Of a DNA stretch of 64,000 bases, positions 56,403-64,000 are shown in pieces (position 1 is the stretch's first letter; each line of letters begins with the position of its first letter). The notes under the pieces are model-generated. The model was not told where the DNA came from and made no database searches. It saw nothing but the letters and a program-made list of their open reading frames with translations. The stretch comes from Gimesia fumaroli. GTDB taxonomy: Bacteria; Planctomycetota; Planctomycetia; Planctomycetales; Planctomycetaceae. The stretch covers positions 6,799,164-6,863,163 of the forward strand of contig NZ_CP037452.1 in the NCBI RefSeq assembly GCF_007754425.1, written 5' to 3'. The translations under genes and the position numbers were made by a program.

Positions 56403-57602
56403 TTATTTGATGGAAAAGGGAAGTGTCACGAATTCGCCGACCGACTTCGATGGCTTCTGTTGTTGGGAAAGATCGATGGCAAAAGGCCGCACAATGCTGT
56501 TGCCCGCCAGATCTTCAATCACCGTGCCTACCGCCAGTTGATAACGGCCTGCCTGCCACGGTAAATCGGGGATGAAGCGCCAGATGGTTTCGTTCTCCGC
56601 TACTTCGATTTTTCCCGGAACCGGCTTTCCGTTGAAATCAGCTACGGCCAACTGGCTCAAGAGTAGCGCGTAATCGAGGGACTCATCGAATTCATAAACC
56701 AATGGCTCACGCGTTCCGATCGTGGGTTGATTCAACTTCCATTTGTAGAAATCTGGCTGACGCTCATCCATGGCGACCGCGGTAAATGTTTTTTTCACCT
56801 CTGTCCCCAGCGGATGTCCCGACAGCGCGGCCCATTTCGGGCTGATCCGCAATTCGTATTCCTGCCCCTCGTTCAAAATTGCGCCCAACTCCACATTTAG
56901 ATTCACACCCACTTTCTGCCGACCGGGATGAAACCAGAGTGTTAATCGCTTACCATCGGGCGACCAGAGTTCCGTATGTCGAAACGGGCGGGGTACAAAC
57001 TTTTTTTGCGTTTTGTTATACAGCGAAAAATATTCGAAAATCTCTCCCTGTTGCATCGGTTCCGAAAACTGAATATAGAATTTCAGATGATTCGCGGGCA
57101 GACGTTTGCTCGAAGGATAGACGGCGGTGACACGCGGCGGCTTGGAATCGGGTAGGGGAATGGCAACCGTTTTTGTTAAGCGTTGCAGCTTGTCATTCGT
57201 TGTCACTTTCAAGGCAGCAGGATCAAAGGTGATCTGATAACGACCGCCCCGCACCAGGGGAAACGCGGGTCTGAATTCCAGACGTCGGTCTTTGATTTGA
57301 TAACGCCCCAGCATCGCCGGCAGCTTCGCAGCGGATTGTGAATCCCGTTTCAGTGAAAGTACCCGCTGGAACTGTTCCTCGTCTGCATTTTTGAGTGTTG
57401 TCCAGAGTCGTTCCTCCGCAGCGGTCACCACGAACAGACAATGCCGCGGATCGTTTTCATTTGCTTCAATGGAGAGTTGAAACAGTTTATTATCCGGTGC
57501 ACCGGCAGCCTGAGTTTGTTCTATCAAGATGACCATTCCAAACAGGAACAGCAACGCATATGAGAGCGGTCTCGACACAAGAAACGCGTGCAGATTTGCC
57601 AT
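56403..57602 (-). CDS. Exported protein with Ig-like (SbsA/Big_5-type) domains
   Basis: 399 residues from the ATG at 57602, giving a signal segment SYALLFLFGMVILIEQTQAA. The mature protein appears to have three beta-sandwich domains. The middle one shows the SbsA/Big_5 pattern PPRVTAVYPSSKRLPANHLK followed by FYIQFSEPMQQGEIFEYFSL, and the last ends LPWQAGRYQLAVGTVIEDLA and GNSIVRPFAI. These domains usually bind or space surface proteins; no catalytic motif is seen. The function is unknown. It lies 28 bp behind the start of the sulfatase gene on the same strand (the sulfatase is downstream), so the two are probably co-transcribed. Confidence 0.75.
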   Translation of the reverse strand: MANLHAFLVSRPLSYALLFLFGMVILIEQTQAAGAPDNKLFQLSIEANENDPRHCLFVVTAAEERLWTTLKNADEEQFQRVLSLKRDSQSAAKLPAMLGRYQIKDRRLEFRPAFPLVRGGRYQITFDPAALKVTTNDKLQRLTKTVAIPLPDSKPPRVTAVYPSSKRLPANHLKFYIQFSEPMQQGEIFEYFSLYNKTQKKFVPRPFRHTELWSPDGKRLTLWFHPGRQKVGVNLNVELGAILNEGQEYELRISPKWAALSGHPLGTEVKKTFTAVAMDERQPDFYKWKLNQPTIGTREPLVYEFDESLDYALLLSQLAVADFNGKPVPGKIEVAENETIWRFIPDLPWQAGRYQLAVGTVIEDLAGNSIVRPFAIDLSQQQKPSKSVGEFVTLPFSIK

Positions 57603-57616
57603 GAGTTTCACTACCT

Positions 57617-57696
57617 GTAAGCGGAATGGCGCTAGCCACCGGTACGAACGATCGGTTTGTTTCCCCATTACCGGCGGCTAGCGCCGTGCCGCTCAC
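57617..57696. repeat. 80-bp inverted repeat (REP-like)
   Basis: The left arm (57617-57644, GTAAGCGGAATGGCGCTAGC...) and the right arm (57669-57696) are complementary at 24 of 28 positions, around a 24-base middle. The shared core is GGCGCTAGCC-n-CCGGTA. It resembles abundant palindromic repeats I associate with planctomycete genomes, from memory only. It lies right upstream of the Ig-like gene and could affect its expression. Confidence 0.8.
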
Positions 57697-57781
57697 TTTT
57701 CAAAAAGTACTATCAAAACAGGCTCTTTCCTGCTCCTTGGACAGAACAGAAAAGAGCCTGGAATTTACGCGAAAAAATCAC

Positions 57782-58939
57782 TTACGGCAGTTCGGTGATT
57801 TCCAGATCGAGGTGCCCTTCGTTATCACGCAGGACCATGATTTCTTTCTTCTGCAGTTTGTCAATGTGGACTGCACCAGAAAGCTGCTCGACAATTTCAA
57901 TGCCGTCCGGCCCCGCATTTTTCTTCACATTGCGGCGGGCCGCTTCCTCGTTGACGTCTTCCGCATCAAGGTAGTCCATATTCACACGCACGCCCCACCA
58001 CTTACTCGGGCCGTACATGCTCTTTTCCCAGTGGAAGCGGAACGTGTTGGTCAGCAGCCATTCCTTGCCGTCACTTTCATAGGTCAGCATGTCCAGCGGA
58101 CGATTGCCCGAACCGAGTTCGACCACGCTCGTTCCTTTGACTTTGCTGCCTGACTGCAGTTCATCCAGCGGGAACTTGGCAATCGGCGTGCAGGAAAATG
58201 CACCGACAATATAGTTCTTGCCTTTATTGGAATAGGGCACGAAGGATTGAATCGGCGCTCTCGTTTCCCATTTGCGATGCGCCACATGGTAGGTTTCGGC
58301 ACTGTAGATATCAGCCGACGTACCATGTGTCAACGGCAGGGGAATGGAATAAATTTTGTTGGCGAACTCTTCGTTCGATTGTGCTGCCGCCAGCAGACGA
58401 TCACTGGCAAGTGCCACACCGGTGATGTTGCGGATCTTCGAATCTTTACCACCGGGCAAAGCGACCTGAATATAATCGACTTCGTTGAGATCAAAGTTCT
58501 TCACTTTGCCTTGCGCATCAATCACCAGAATCGCCGGCTGTCCGTCGGTCTTGCGACGTACCGAAAGATACACGTTGCCGCTCTCTGAATTGACGGCCAT
58601 GTCGGCGATCACCAGCTGCTCGGGTTCGACACCCATACTGGCGGCAGCCGCAACATCAATTTTCGGGATCTTTTTTTCCAGCTTCTTCAGAGGTCCAACA
58701 TCGTGAGTATCAATGACTGTAATTGTCGCTTTCGCAGGGTCCGCCACCACCAGCAATCCGCCGGGTCCAAAGGTAATCTTGCCCACCGATTTAAAACCGG
58801 GATTTCCTTTTTGCACGTTATCGAGATACTTACTCGCCGCATCTTTGGTCACACCAGCCTGTATCGTCTGGCCTCCGGTGAGCAACAGCAAGAGCGTCAC
58901 GATACCGACGCCTGCTTTCATGATTTGCGATCTGATCAT
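57782..58939 (-). CDS. Exported propeller-like protein of unknown function
   Basis: 385 residues from the ATG at 58939 (AGGAACC upstream); the longer frame has no support. A signal peptide ends near QTIQAGVTK. The mature protein reads like an irregular beta-propeller: VGKITFGPGGLLVVADPAKA, TITVIDTHDVGPL, ADMAVNSESGNVYLSVRR, ILVIDAQGKVKNF, NITGVALASDRLLAAAQSNE, YIVGAFSCTPIAKFPLDEL. It ends IDKLQKKEIMVLRDNEGHLD. I do not recognise a named family. The promoter of the cytochrome/DUF1549 operon is divergent from it, which suggests a link to that exported complex, by position only. Confidence 0.7.
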   Translation of the reverse strand: MIRSQIMKAGVGIVTLLLLLTGGQTIQAGVTKDAASKYLDNVQKGNPGFKSVGKITFGPGGLLVVADPAKATITVIDTHDVGPLKKLEKKIPKIDVAAAASMGVEPEQLVIADMAVNSESGNVYLSVRRKTDGQPAILVIDAQGKVKNFDLNEVDYIQVALPGGKDSKIRNITGVALASDRLLAAAQSNEEFANKIYSIPLPLTHGTSADIYSAETYHVAHRKWETRAPIQSFVPYSNKGKNYIVGAFSCTPIAKFPLDELQSGSKVKGTSVVELGSGNRPLDMLTYESDGKEWLLTNTFRFHWEKSMYGPSKWWGVRVNMDYLDAEDVNEEAARRNVKKNAGPDGIEIVEQLSGAVHIDKLQKKEIMVLRDNEGHLDLEITELP

Positions 58940-59143
58940 CAAACTGGTTCCTGAAAAATGAAAATTGAAACAGCGGGAATCCGCTCCCCTCCAACTGAAC
59001 TCAATCCTAATTTCCTCAAATTTGAGAGTCAACAAGATTGTGAATTTATCATCCCTTTGTGCCGATTCTGCATATTGTGCAAACAAGGCAAAACAGGGGC
59101 GACAACCAAAACGCTGCAATTCTGGTAAGATCTCCCAACGCGC

Positions 59144-59174
59144 TTGACTTTACTGATGCGTTTTCGGTTATAAT
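59144..59174 (+). promoter_or_regulatory. Possible promoter of the PSCyt1/DUF1549-DUF1501 operon
   Basis: TTGACT (59144-59149) and a perfect TATAAT (59169-59174) with a 19-bp spacer, slightly longer than ideal. It would give a leader of about 120 bases before the ATG at 59302. Confidence 0.45.
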
Positions 59175-59301
59175 AAGCTTTCTTCCGAAAACAGGAACAC
59201 CATCCCCTGTTTGGAGTCGATACCAGCAAGAGTCCCTTGGTAATCCAGACCGGTTACCATTCCCGCCTGTTCCATCCTCAAATGACGAGAAACATTCAGT
59301 A

Positions 59302-62076
59302 ATGGTCGTTTCCCGGCGTATATTATTTTGCTTGCTGCTGAACTGTCTGATGGTCTTTCTCAATGTACCATCACTCGTGTTCTCAGCCGAGGCAACCGCG
59401 AAATCTTCTGCTCATATCATCTATGAAGACGAAGTCCTGCCAATTTTTCAAAAGCACTGTGTGAAATGTCACAGCGAGAAAAATCGCAAAGCCGAGTTCG
59501 ATTTGAGTTCTCCCGCAGGTCTCCTGAAAGGGGGCGAGTCGGGCGCAGGACTGGTCGCAGGCAAGCCGGACGAAAGTCTGCTGTATGAATACCTGCACGA
59601 TGGTGCGATGCCTCCCGAAGGTTCGCCGCCGTTATCAAAACAGGAACTGAAAACCATTCATCAGTGGATTCAATCCGGTTTACACTTCAAAGAGAAACCA
59701 CAACCGACAACTACGGCTGCCCTTTCACAACATGATGTGCTGCCGATTCTGTATCGTCGCTGTGCCATGTGTCACGGCCCCGAATACCAGGAAGGGGGCC
59801 TTGACATACGTTCGAAAGCCAAGATGCTCAAAGGGGGCGAAGCCGGAACAGCCGTCATTAAGGGTAAACCGGACAAAAGTCTGCTGATCAAATACATTGT
59901 CGAAAAAACCTGTCCTCCCAAAGCGGAAATCAGCCGTGCCGGCATTGAACCGATGACAGCCGAAGAGCTGACCACTCTCAAAAGCTGGATTGCAGAGGGG
60001 CTCAACGAAGTCAACGAATCCGCGGAAATCAACCTGGCCCAGGACCCGCTGGTTTCCAAAGAAGACCGTCAGTTCTGGTCTTTCCAACCGCCGCAACAGG
60101 TGACGCCTCCCACGGTGCAGCATGCGGAGTTAGTCAAAAATCCGATCGATGCCTTTCTGCTCCGAAAACTGGAAGCACAGAATCTTTCCTATTCTCCCGA
60201 AGCAGACAAACGCACGCTCATCCGCCGCGCCACGTTCGCGTTAACAGGACTGCCCCCGACACCGGAAGAAGTCAGTGCGTTTCTCGACGATAAGAGTGAC
60301 CACGCCTATGAAACATTGATTGACCGACTCCTCGAATCTCCCCGTTACGCCGAGAAGTGGGGTCGGTTCTGGCTGGATCTGGCCGGCTATGCCGACTCCG
60401 AAGGCAAACGCAGTGCGGACCTGATCCGCAAATACGCTTATCGTTATCGTGATTATGTGATCCGCTCGTTCGACGAGGATAAACCTTACGATGAGTTTCT
60501 GACCGAACAACTGGCGGGCGATGAACTCGTCGATTATGCGGCTCCGAACAGTGCCACACCGGAAGTGATCGAAAAACTGGTTGCGACTGGCTTCCTTCGC
60601 ATGGCCCCGGATGGGACTTCGGCCAATCCGGTGAACCGTGTTTCCGATCGGATGGAAGTTATCTCAGACGAAATCGATGTCCTCTTCCGCAGTGTGTTCG
60701 GCTTAACCATGAACTGTGCCCGTTGTCACAGTCACAAATACGATCCGATTCCGCAACGCGATTATTACCGTGTGATGGCCATCTTCAAAGGGGCCTACGA
60801 CGAATACGACTGGATGACGCCGCAACCGTTTAGCAATCAGTGGAAGCGGGCCCGCAGTCGCTTGTTGACGATCATTCCCGAAGAAGAACAACGGGCCATC
60901 GACAAGTTTAACGCGCCAATCGAAAAAGAGATTGCCGACGTTGAATCGAAACTCAAAGCCAAAAAACTGGAGAAGGCAGAAAAGAAAAAACTCGACAAGC
61001 AACTGAAAGCATTAAAAGGCAAGTTAAAAACTCCCGAGATGATCCGCGCCTTATGGGATCGCGGCCGTCCTTCACCGACCTACATCTATCGCCGGGGCGA
61101 TGAAAACCAGCCGACGCGGCTCGTTGAACCGGGGCCGCCGTCTGCGATTGCCGACGGCATTTCACCATACCATGTCGAACCGATCAAACAGACAACCGAA
61201 AAAACGGGCCGCCGCCTGGCTTTTGCCCGCTGGCTGACACAGCCCGATCATCCACTGACCTCGCGCGTGATCGTCAATCGGATCTGGAAGAAACATTTCG
61301 GCACCGGCATTGTCAAAAGCCTGGATAACTTCGGTGCGCTGGGAACGCCGCCCAGTCATCCGGAACTGCTCGATTGGCTGTCTGTCGATTTTGTGAAGCA
61401 GGGCTGGCACTTTAAAAAGCTGCACCGCCTGATCATGACGTCGCAAGCCTATCGGCAGTCGTCGGCGATCACGCCGGAACACGAGAAGTCGGATCCCGAA
61501 AACCGGCTTCTCTCTCGAATGCCCCTGCGTCGGCTGGAAGCAGAAGAACTCCGCGACTCGTTGATCTTCACCGCCGGTCAGCTCGATGAAACCCGATTCG
61601 GAACACCTGCCGCTGTGGAAGTCCGACCTGATGGCCTCGTTACATCGAAGCGAACCGAACAGGGATGGCGACGGAGCGTGTATGTCCGTCATCGTCGCAA
61701 GGAAATGCCCACGTTCCTGGAAGTCTTCGATCTGCCGCAGATGAACCCGAACTGCACGGTGCGTCAAAATTCGACCGTTGTCTCACAACCGTTATTGCTG
61801 GTGAATAACAAACTGGTGCATGACCTCGCCGACCTGTTTGCCAAACAGGTGCGGGAACAGGCGGGTAACAATCCGGAAAAACAGATTGAAACCGCCTATC
61901 AGCTGACTTTTCAACGCAGCCCTTCCCCTGGCGAGACGGAGCTGGCATTAAGCTCGCTCAAACTGCTGGAGCAGCCTGCTGAGAAGGGCGAGCAGAAAGA
62001 TAAAGCCGCCCCCGACGGCCTCACCGAATATTGCCACGTTTTATTGAACTCCGCCGAATTTCTTTACATCGATTGA
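59302..62076 (+). CDS. PSCyt1 x2 - DUF1549 - DUF1553 planctomycete cytochrome-type protein
   Basis: 924 residues from the ATG at 59302, which starts a signal peptide; the open frame before it carries the promoter. Two cytochrome-c-like PSCyt1 domains have haem motifs CVKCH (53-57) and CAMCH (154-158), each followed by KAEFDLSS or GLDIRSKAK and a GGESG/GGEAG turn. DUF1549 follows (LIRRATFALTGLPPTPEEVS, KWGRFWLDLAGYADSEG, and NCARCHSHKYDPIPQRDYY near 472). After a Lys-rich coiled-coil-like linker comes DUF1553 (RLAFARWLTQPDHPLTSRVI, IVKSLDNFGALGTPPSHPEL, RRLEAEELRDSL). It is an exported, probably haem-bearing protein of unknown role, nearly always paired with DUF1501, as here. Confidence 0.95.
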   Translation: MVVSRRILFCLLLNCLMVFLNVPSLVFSAEATAKSSAHIIYEDEVLPIFQKHCVKCHSEKNRKAEFDLSSPAGLLKGGESGAGLVAGKPDESLLYEYLHDGAMPPEGSPPLSKQELKTIHQWIQSGLHFKEKPQPTTTAALSQHDVLPILYRRCAMCHGPEYQEGGLDIRSKAKMLKGGEAGTAVIKGKPDKSLLIKYIVEKTCPPKAEISRAGIEPMTAEELTTLKSWIAEGLNEVNESAEINLAQDPLVSKEDRQFWSFQPPQQVTPPTVQHAELVKNPIDAFLLRKLEAQNLSYSPEADKRTLIRRATFALTGLPPTPEEVSAFLDDKSDHAYETLIDRLLESPRYAEKWGRFWLDLAGYADSEGKRSADLIRKYAYRYRDYVIRSFDEDKPYDEFLTEQLAGDELVDYAAPNSATPEVIEKLVATGFLRMAPDGTSANPVNRVSDRMEVISDEIDVLFRSVFGLTMNCARCHSHKYDPIPQRDYYRVMAIFKGAYDEYDWMTPQPFSNQWKRARSRLLTIIPEEEQRAIDKFNAPIEKEIADVESKLKAKKLEKAEKKKLDKQLKALKGKLKTPEMIRALWDRGRPSPTYIYRRGDENQPTRLVEPGPPSAIADGISPYHVEPIKQTTEKTGRRLAFARWLTQPDHPLTSRVIVNRIWKKHFGTGIVKSLDNFGALGTPPSHPELLDWLSVDFVKQGWHFKKLHRLIMTSQAYRQSSAITPEHEKSDPENRLLSRMPLRRLEAEELRDSLIFTAGQLDETRFGTPAAVEVRPDGLVTSKRTEQGWRRSVYVRHRRKEMPTFLEVFDLPQMNPNCTVRQNSTVVSQPLLLVNNKLVHDLADLFAKQVREQAGNNPEKQIETAYQLTFQRSPSPGETELALSSLKLLEQPAEKGEQKDKAAPDGLTEYCHVLLNSAEFLYID

Positions 62077-62083
62077 AACAACC

Positions 62084-63568
62084 ATGCCTGTTTTACCATC
62101 ACACAATTCGCTGATGTCTGAAATCTCGCGTCGTAGTTTTTTCGACCGCATGACCGACGGACTGTATGGCGTGGCGTTAACGTCGCTCATTGGTCAGCAA
62201 AGTTTACGAGCCGCCGAAAAGCAACCGTTTCACCCGGCGCCCATTCCCGAAAACCTGGCGCCCAAACGCCCGCACTTCGCGCCGCGTGCAACATCGGTGA
62301 TTCATCTCTGTATGCAGGGTGGTCCCAGTCAGGTCGATCTGTTTGATCCCAAGCCGGCTCTGAAAAAGTTTCACGGAAAAACAGCGCCCCGCGAACTCAC
62401 CGGCAATGCGGTTTTCGAAAAAGATCGCACCGGCAAGTTGATGCAGAGTCCGTTTGAATTCAAGCAGCATGGAAAAGCGGGGGCCTGGGTTTCCGATGCA
62501 CTGCCGCACCTCGCGCAGGAAGTCGACGAGATGACCATCGTCCGTTCGATGTATAATGTGCACCCTAATCACGAGCCCGCCATTTATAAAATGCAGTCCG
62601 GTCAGACGTTCCCCGGTCATCCGGTGTTCGGTTCCTGGATTACTTATGGACTGGGCAATGAAAATCAGAACCTGCCCGCATATGTTGTACTGGCCGACCC
62701 CAGTAACCGCCTGCCGACGAACAACGTGGATAACTGGATGTCCGGCTATCTTTCGCCCTTGTATCAGGGAACCCGCATGAAGGCGACCGGCTCGCCGCTG
62801 TTGAACCTGGCCCCCGATTATGCAAGCGTCGATCAGGTCGCCCGCACCAAACAGGACTTGCTCAAACAGCTCGACCGCCTGCATCAGAAACAGCGACCCG
62901 GCCAAATGGAACTTGAAGCCCGTATCCAAAACTACGAGATGGCCGCCAACATGCAACTCGAAGCCACCGAGACGCTCGATATCTCGCAGGAGACACCGGA
63001 AACGCTGGCGATGTACGGCATTGATGAAAAAGAGACTGACAGCTTCGGCCGCCGTTGTCTGTTGGCCCGCCGACTGGTCGAGAACGGCGTGCGCTTCGTG
63101 CAGCTCTACACCCGCGGCCAGATCTGGGACAATCATTCCAACATCAATAAATCACTCCGCACCGCCTGCGGTCAGACCGATCTTCCGATCGCAGGTCTGC
63201 TGAAAGATCTTCGTCAGCGCGGCTTGCTGGATAACACACTCGTTCTCTGGGGCGGCGAATTCGGTCGGCTGCCGACCGCACAGATCACGTCCGCAGCCAA
63301 GATGAACGTCGCGGGGCGCGATCATGGCCCGTATGGATTCTCGGCCTGGATGGCAGGCGGCGGCGTCAAACGGGGCCTCGTTTACGGCAACACCGATGAA
63401 GTCGGCTACGCGTCGGTTGAGAATCGCGTCAGCATTCAGGACTGGCATGCGACGATCCTGCATCTGTTAGGCATGGATCACGAGAAGCTGGTTTACGAAC
63501 GCAACGGCCTGGGAGAGCGTCTGACGCATCAGTTCCCGACTCGCGTCGTGCACGATATCATCGCGTAA
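62084..63568 (+). CDS. DUF1501 protein with twin-arginine signal (partner of the cytochrome protein)
   Basis: 494 residues; the ATG at 62114 would place the TAT motif SRRSFFDRMTDGLYGVALTS nearer the start and is an equally good choice, as neither has a clear ribosome-binding sequence. Core motifs are VIHLCMQGGPSQVDLFDPKP, VDEMTIVRSMYNVHPNHEPA, LVLWGGEFGRLPTAQ, GRDHGPYGFSAWMAGGGVKR and DWHATILHLLGMDHEKLVYE. It starts 7 bp after the PSCyt1/DUF1549/DUF1553 gene and is surely in the same operon. Its partner carries haem, so the pair may act on a substrate at the cell envelope; function is unproven. Confidence 0.94.
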   Translation: MPVLPSHNSLMSEISRRSFFDRMTDGLYGVALTSLIGQQSLRAAEKQPFHPAPIPENLAPKRPHFAPRATSVIHLCMQGGPSQVDLFDPKPALKKFHGKTAPRELTGNAVFEKDRTGKLMQSPFEFKQHGKAGAWVSDALPHLAQEVDEMTIVRSMYNVHPNHEPAIYKMQSGQTFPGHPVFGSWITYGLGNENQNLPAYVVLADPSNRLPTNNVDNWMSGYLSPLYQGTRMKATGSPLLNLAPDYASVDQVARTKQDLLKQLDRLHQKQRPGQMELEARIQNYEMAANMQLEATETLDISQETPETLAMYGIDEKETDSFGRRCLLARRLVENGVRFVQLYTRGQIWDNHSNINKSLRTACGQTDLPIAGLLKDLRQRGLLDNTLVLWGGEFGRLPTAQITSAAKMNVAGRDHGPYGFSAWMAGGGVKRGLVYGNTDEVGYASVENRVSIQDWHATILHLLGMDHEKLVYERNGLGERLTHQFPTRVVHDIIA

Positions 63569-63729
63569 AACGACTCTGACTCGTCGTCCACGCTTTATAT
63601 GAAATTCTCTTTAAGACGTTCTAGACATACTCGATCAGAGCAATGTCTGCTTGGTTTTCTCTACCGTGTTTGTCATGATGGTCTCTTGTAGATCATGATC
63701 ACCGGACTGACTGAAGAGAAATTCCTGAG

Positions 63730-64000
63730 ATGAAACACCTTGCCCTGTTACTCGCCTGTTGTCTGACACTAAACCCGCTGTCCGCTGGTGAAAAGAAAGA
63801 ATCCACGTTTTTAAAGAACGGCGTCACCGCCCACCGCGGCAATTCCAGCGAATTTCCCGAGAACACGTTGCCCGCTTTTGAAAGTGGCATCGCAGTCGGC
63901 GCGGACTGGCTGGAACTCGACATTTTTCTCACCAAAGACGGCAAGCTCGTTGTCACACACGACAAAACTACCCAGCGGGTCGGCGACAAAAATCTCACCG
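63730..64000 (+). CDS. Glycerophosphodiester phosphodiesterase, N-terminal part (cut by window edge)
   Basis: 90 codons are visible from the ATG at 63730. A signal peptide (MKHLALLLACCLTLNPLSAG) is followed by the catalytic start of the GDPD family: VTAHRGNSSEFPENTLPAFE, then GADWLELDIFLTKDGKLVVT and HD. The His-Arg of AHRG, the ENT motif and the E-x-D pair are the metal and substrate ligands. It should cleave glycerophosphodiesters to glycerol-3-phosphate and an alcohol outside the cytoplasm. It is not a paralogue of the AIM6-type protein at 9595 beyond superfamily level. Confidence 0.9.
   Translation, partial: MKHLALLLACCLTLNPLSAGEKKESTFLKNGVTAHRGNSSEFPENTLPAFESGIAVGADWLELDIFLTKDGKLVVTHDKTTQRVGDKNLT

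Noticed and set aside
1..64000. CRISPR array or prophage
   Set aside because: No regularly spaced repeats with unique spacers, and no phage structural, integrase or lysis genes are visible.

Overview
The window looks like chromosomal DNA of a marine planctomycete, probably close to Gimesia (Planctomycetaceae). The genus is inferred from gene content, not tested. The evidence is the combination of five Cys-type sulfatases, two DUF1559 pseudopilin-like proteins, a PSCyt1/DUF1549/DUF1553 protein paired with DUF1501, two more DUF1501 proteins (one paired with DUF1800), BlaI-M56 regulator pairs and a membrane-fused ECF sigma factor.

1-9.3 kb is an AT-richer accessory island. From the right it holds a 2276-residue RHS-repeat polymorphic toxin with a variable C-terminal domain, a probable cognate immunity gene 8 bp behind it, and then decayed or small genes, including one reading frame interrupted by a TAA and a 27-bp in-frame tandem duplication. 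The island ends at 9244-9285 in a clean 3' half of tRNA-Arg(ACG), positions 32-73, the expected mark of integration into a tRNA gene. The intact tRNA and any integrase would lie left of the window.

9.5-23.8 kb: a PI-PLC-like secreted phosphodiesterase, a small His-rich exported protein, two sulfatases in tandem, a BlaI-M56 pair on the minus strand (the M56 protein extended to 1418 residues), a YaiI/YqxD-family protein, a DUF1559 protein with a lipoprotein behind it, and a SulP anion transporter.

24.3-37.6 kb: a second BlaI-M56 pair whose M56 protein carries a secretin-like tail, a sulfatase, a gene-free stretch with palindromic repeats and a 137-bp element with inverted ends, a second DUF1559-lipoprotein pair, a third BlaI-M56 pair, and a DUF1800-DUF1501 pair. 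The three BlaI promoters each carry a different dyad operator. Two further promoters (DUF1559 at 31 kb and a carboxypeptidase-regulatory-like protein at 50 kb) have related dyads placed between -35 and -10.

37.6-50.6 kb: a frameshifted carboxypeptidase-regulatory-like gene, an alpha/beta hydrolase, a HAD phosphatase, a beta-propeller protein, an ECF sigma factor fused to about eight membrane segments, then a metal-flavoured locus (Cys/His-rich exported protein, exported thioredoxin-like protein with a Cys-rich tail, FtsX-type ABC permease and ATPase), a membrane-anchored regulatory-like protein, and an MntR-like regulator.

50.7-64 kb: sulfatase, TAT-exported amidohydrolase, DUF1501 protein, another sulfatase, a secreted Ig-like protein, a secreted propeller-like protein, the PSCyt1/DUF1549/DUF1553-DUF1501 operon, and the start of a glycerophosphodiester phosphodiesterase cut by the window edge. 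Most products from 9.5 kb on are exported, which fits a polysaccharide-degrading lifestyle with tightly repressed, signal-responsive gene sets.
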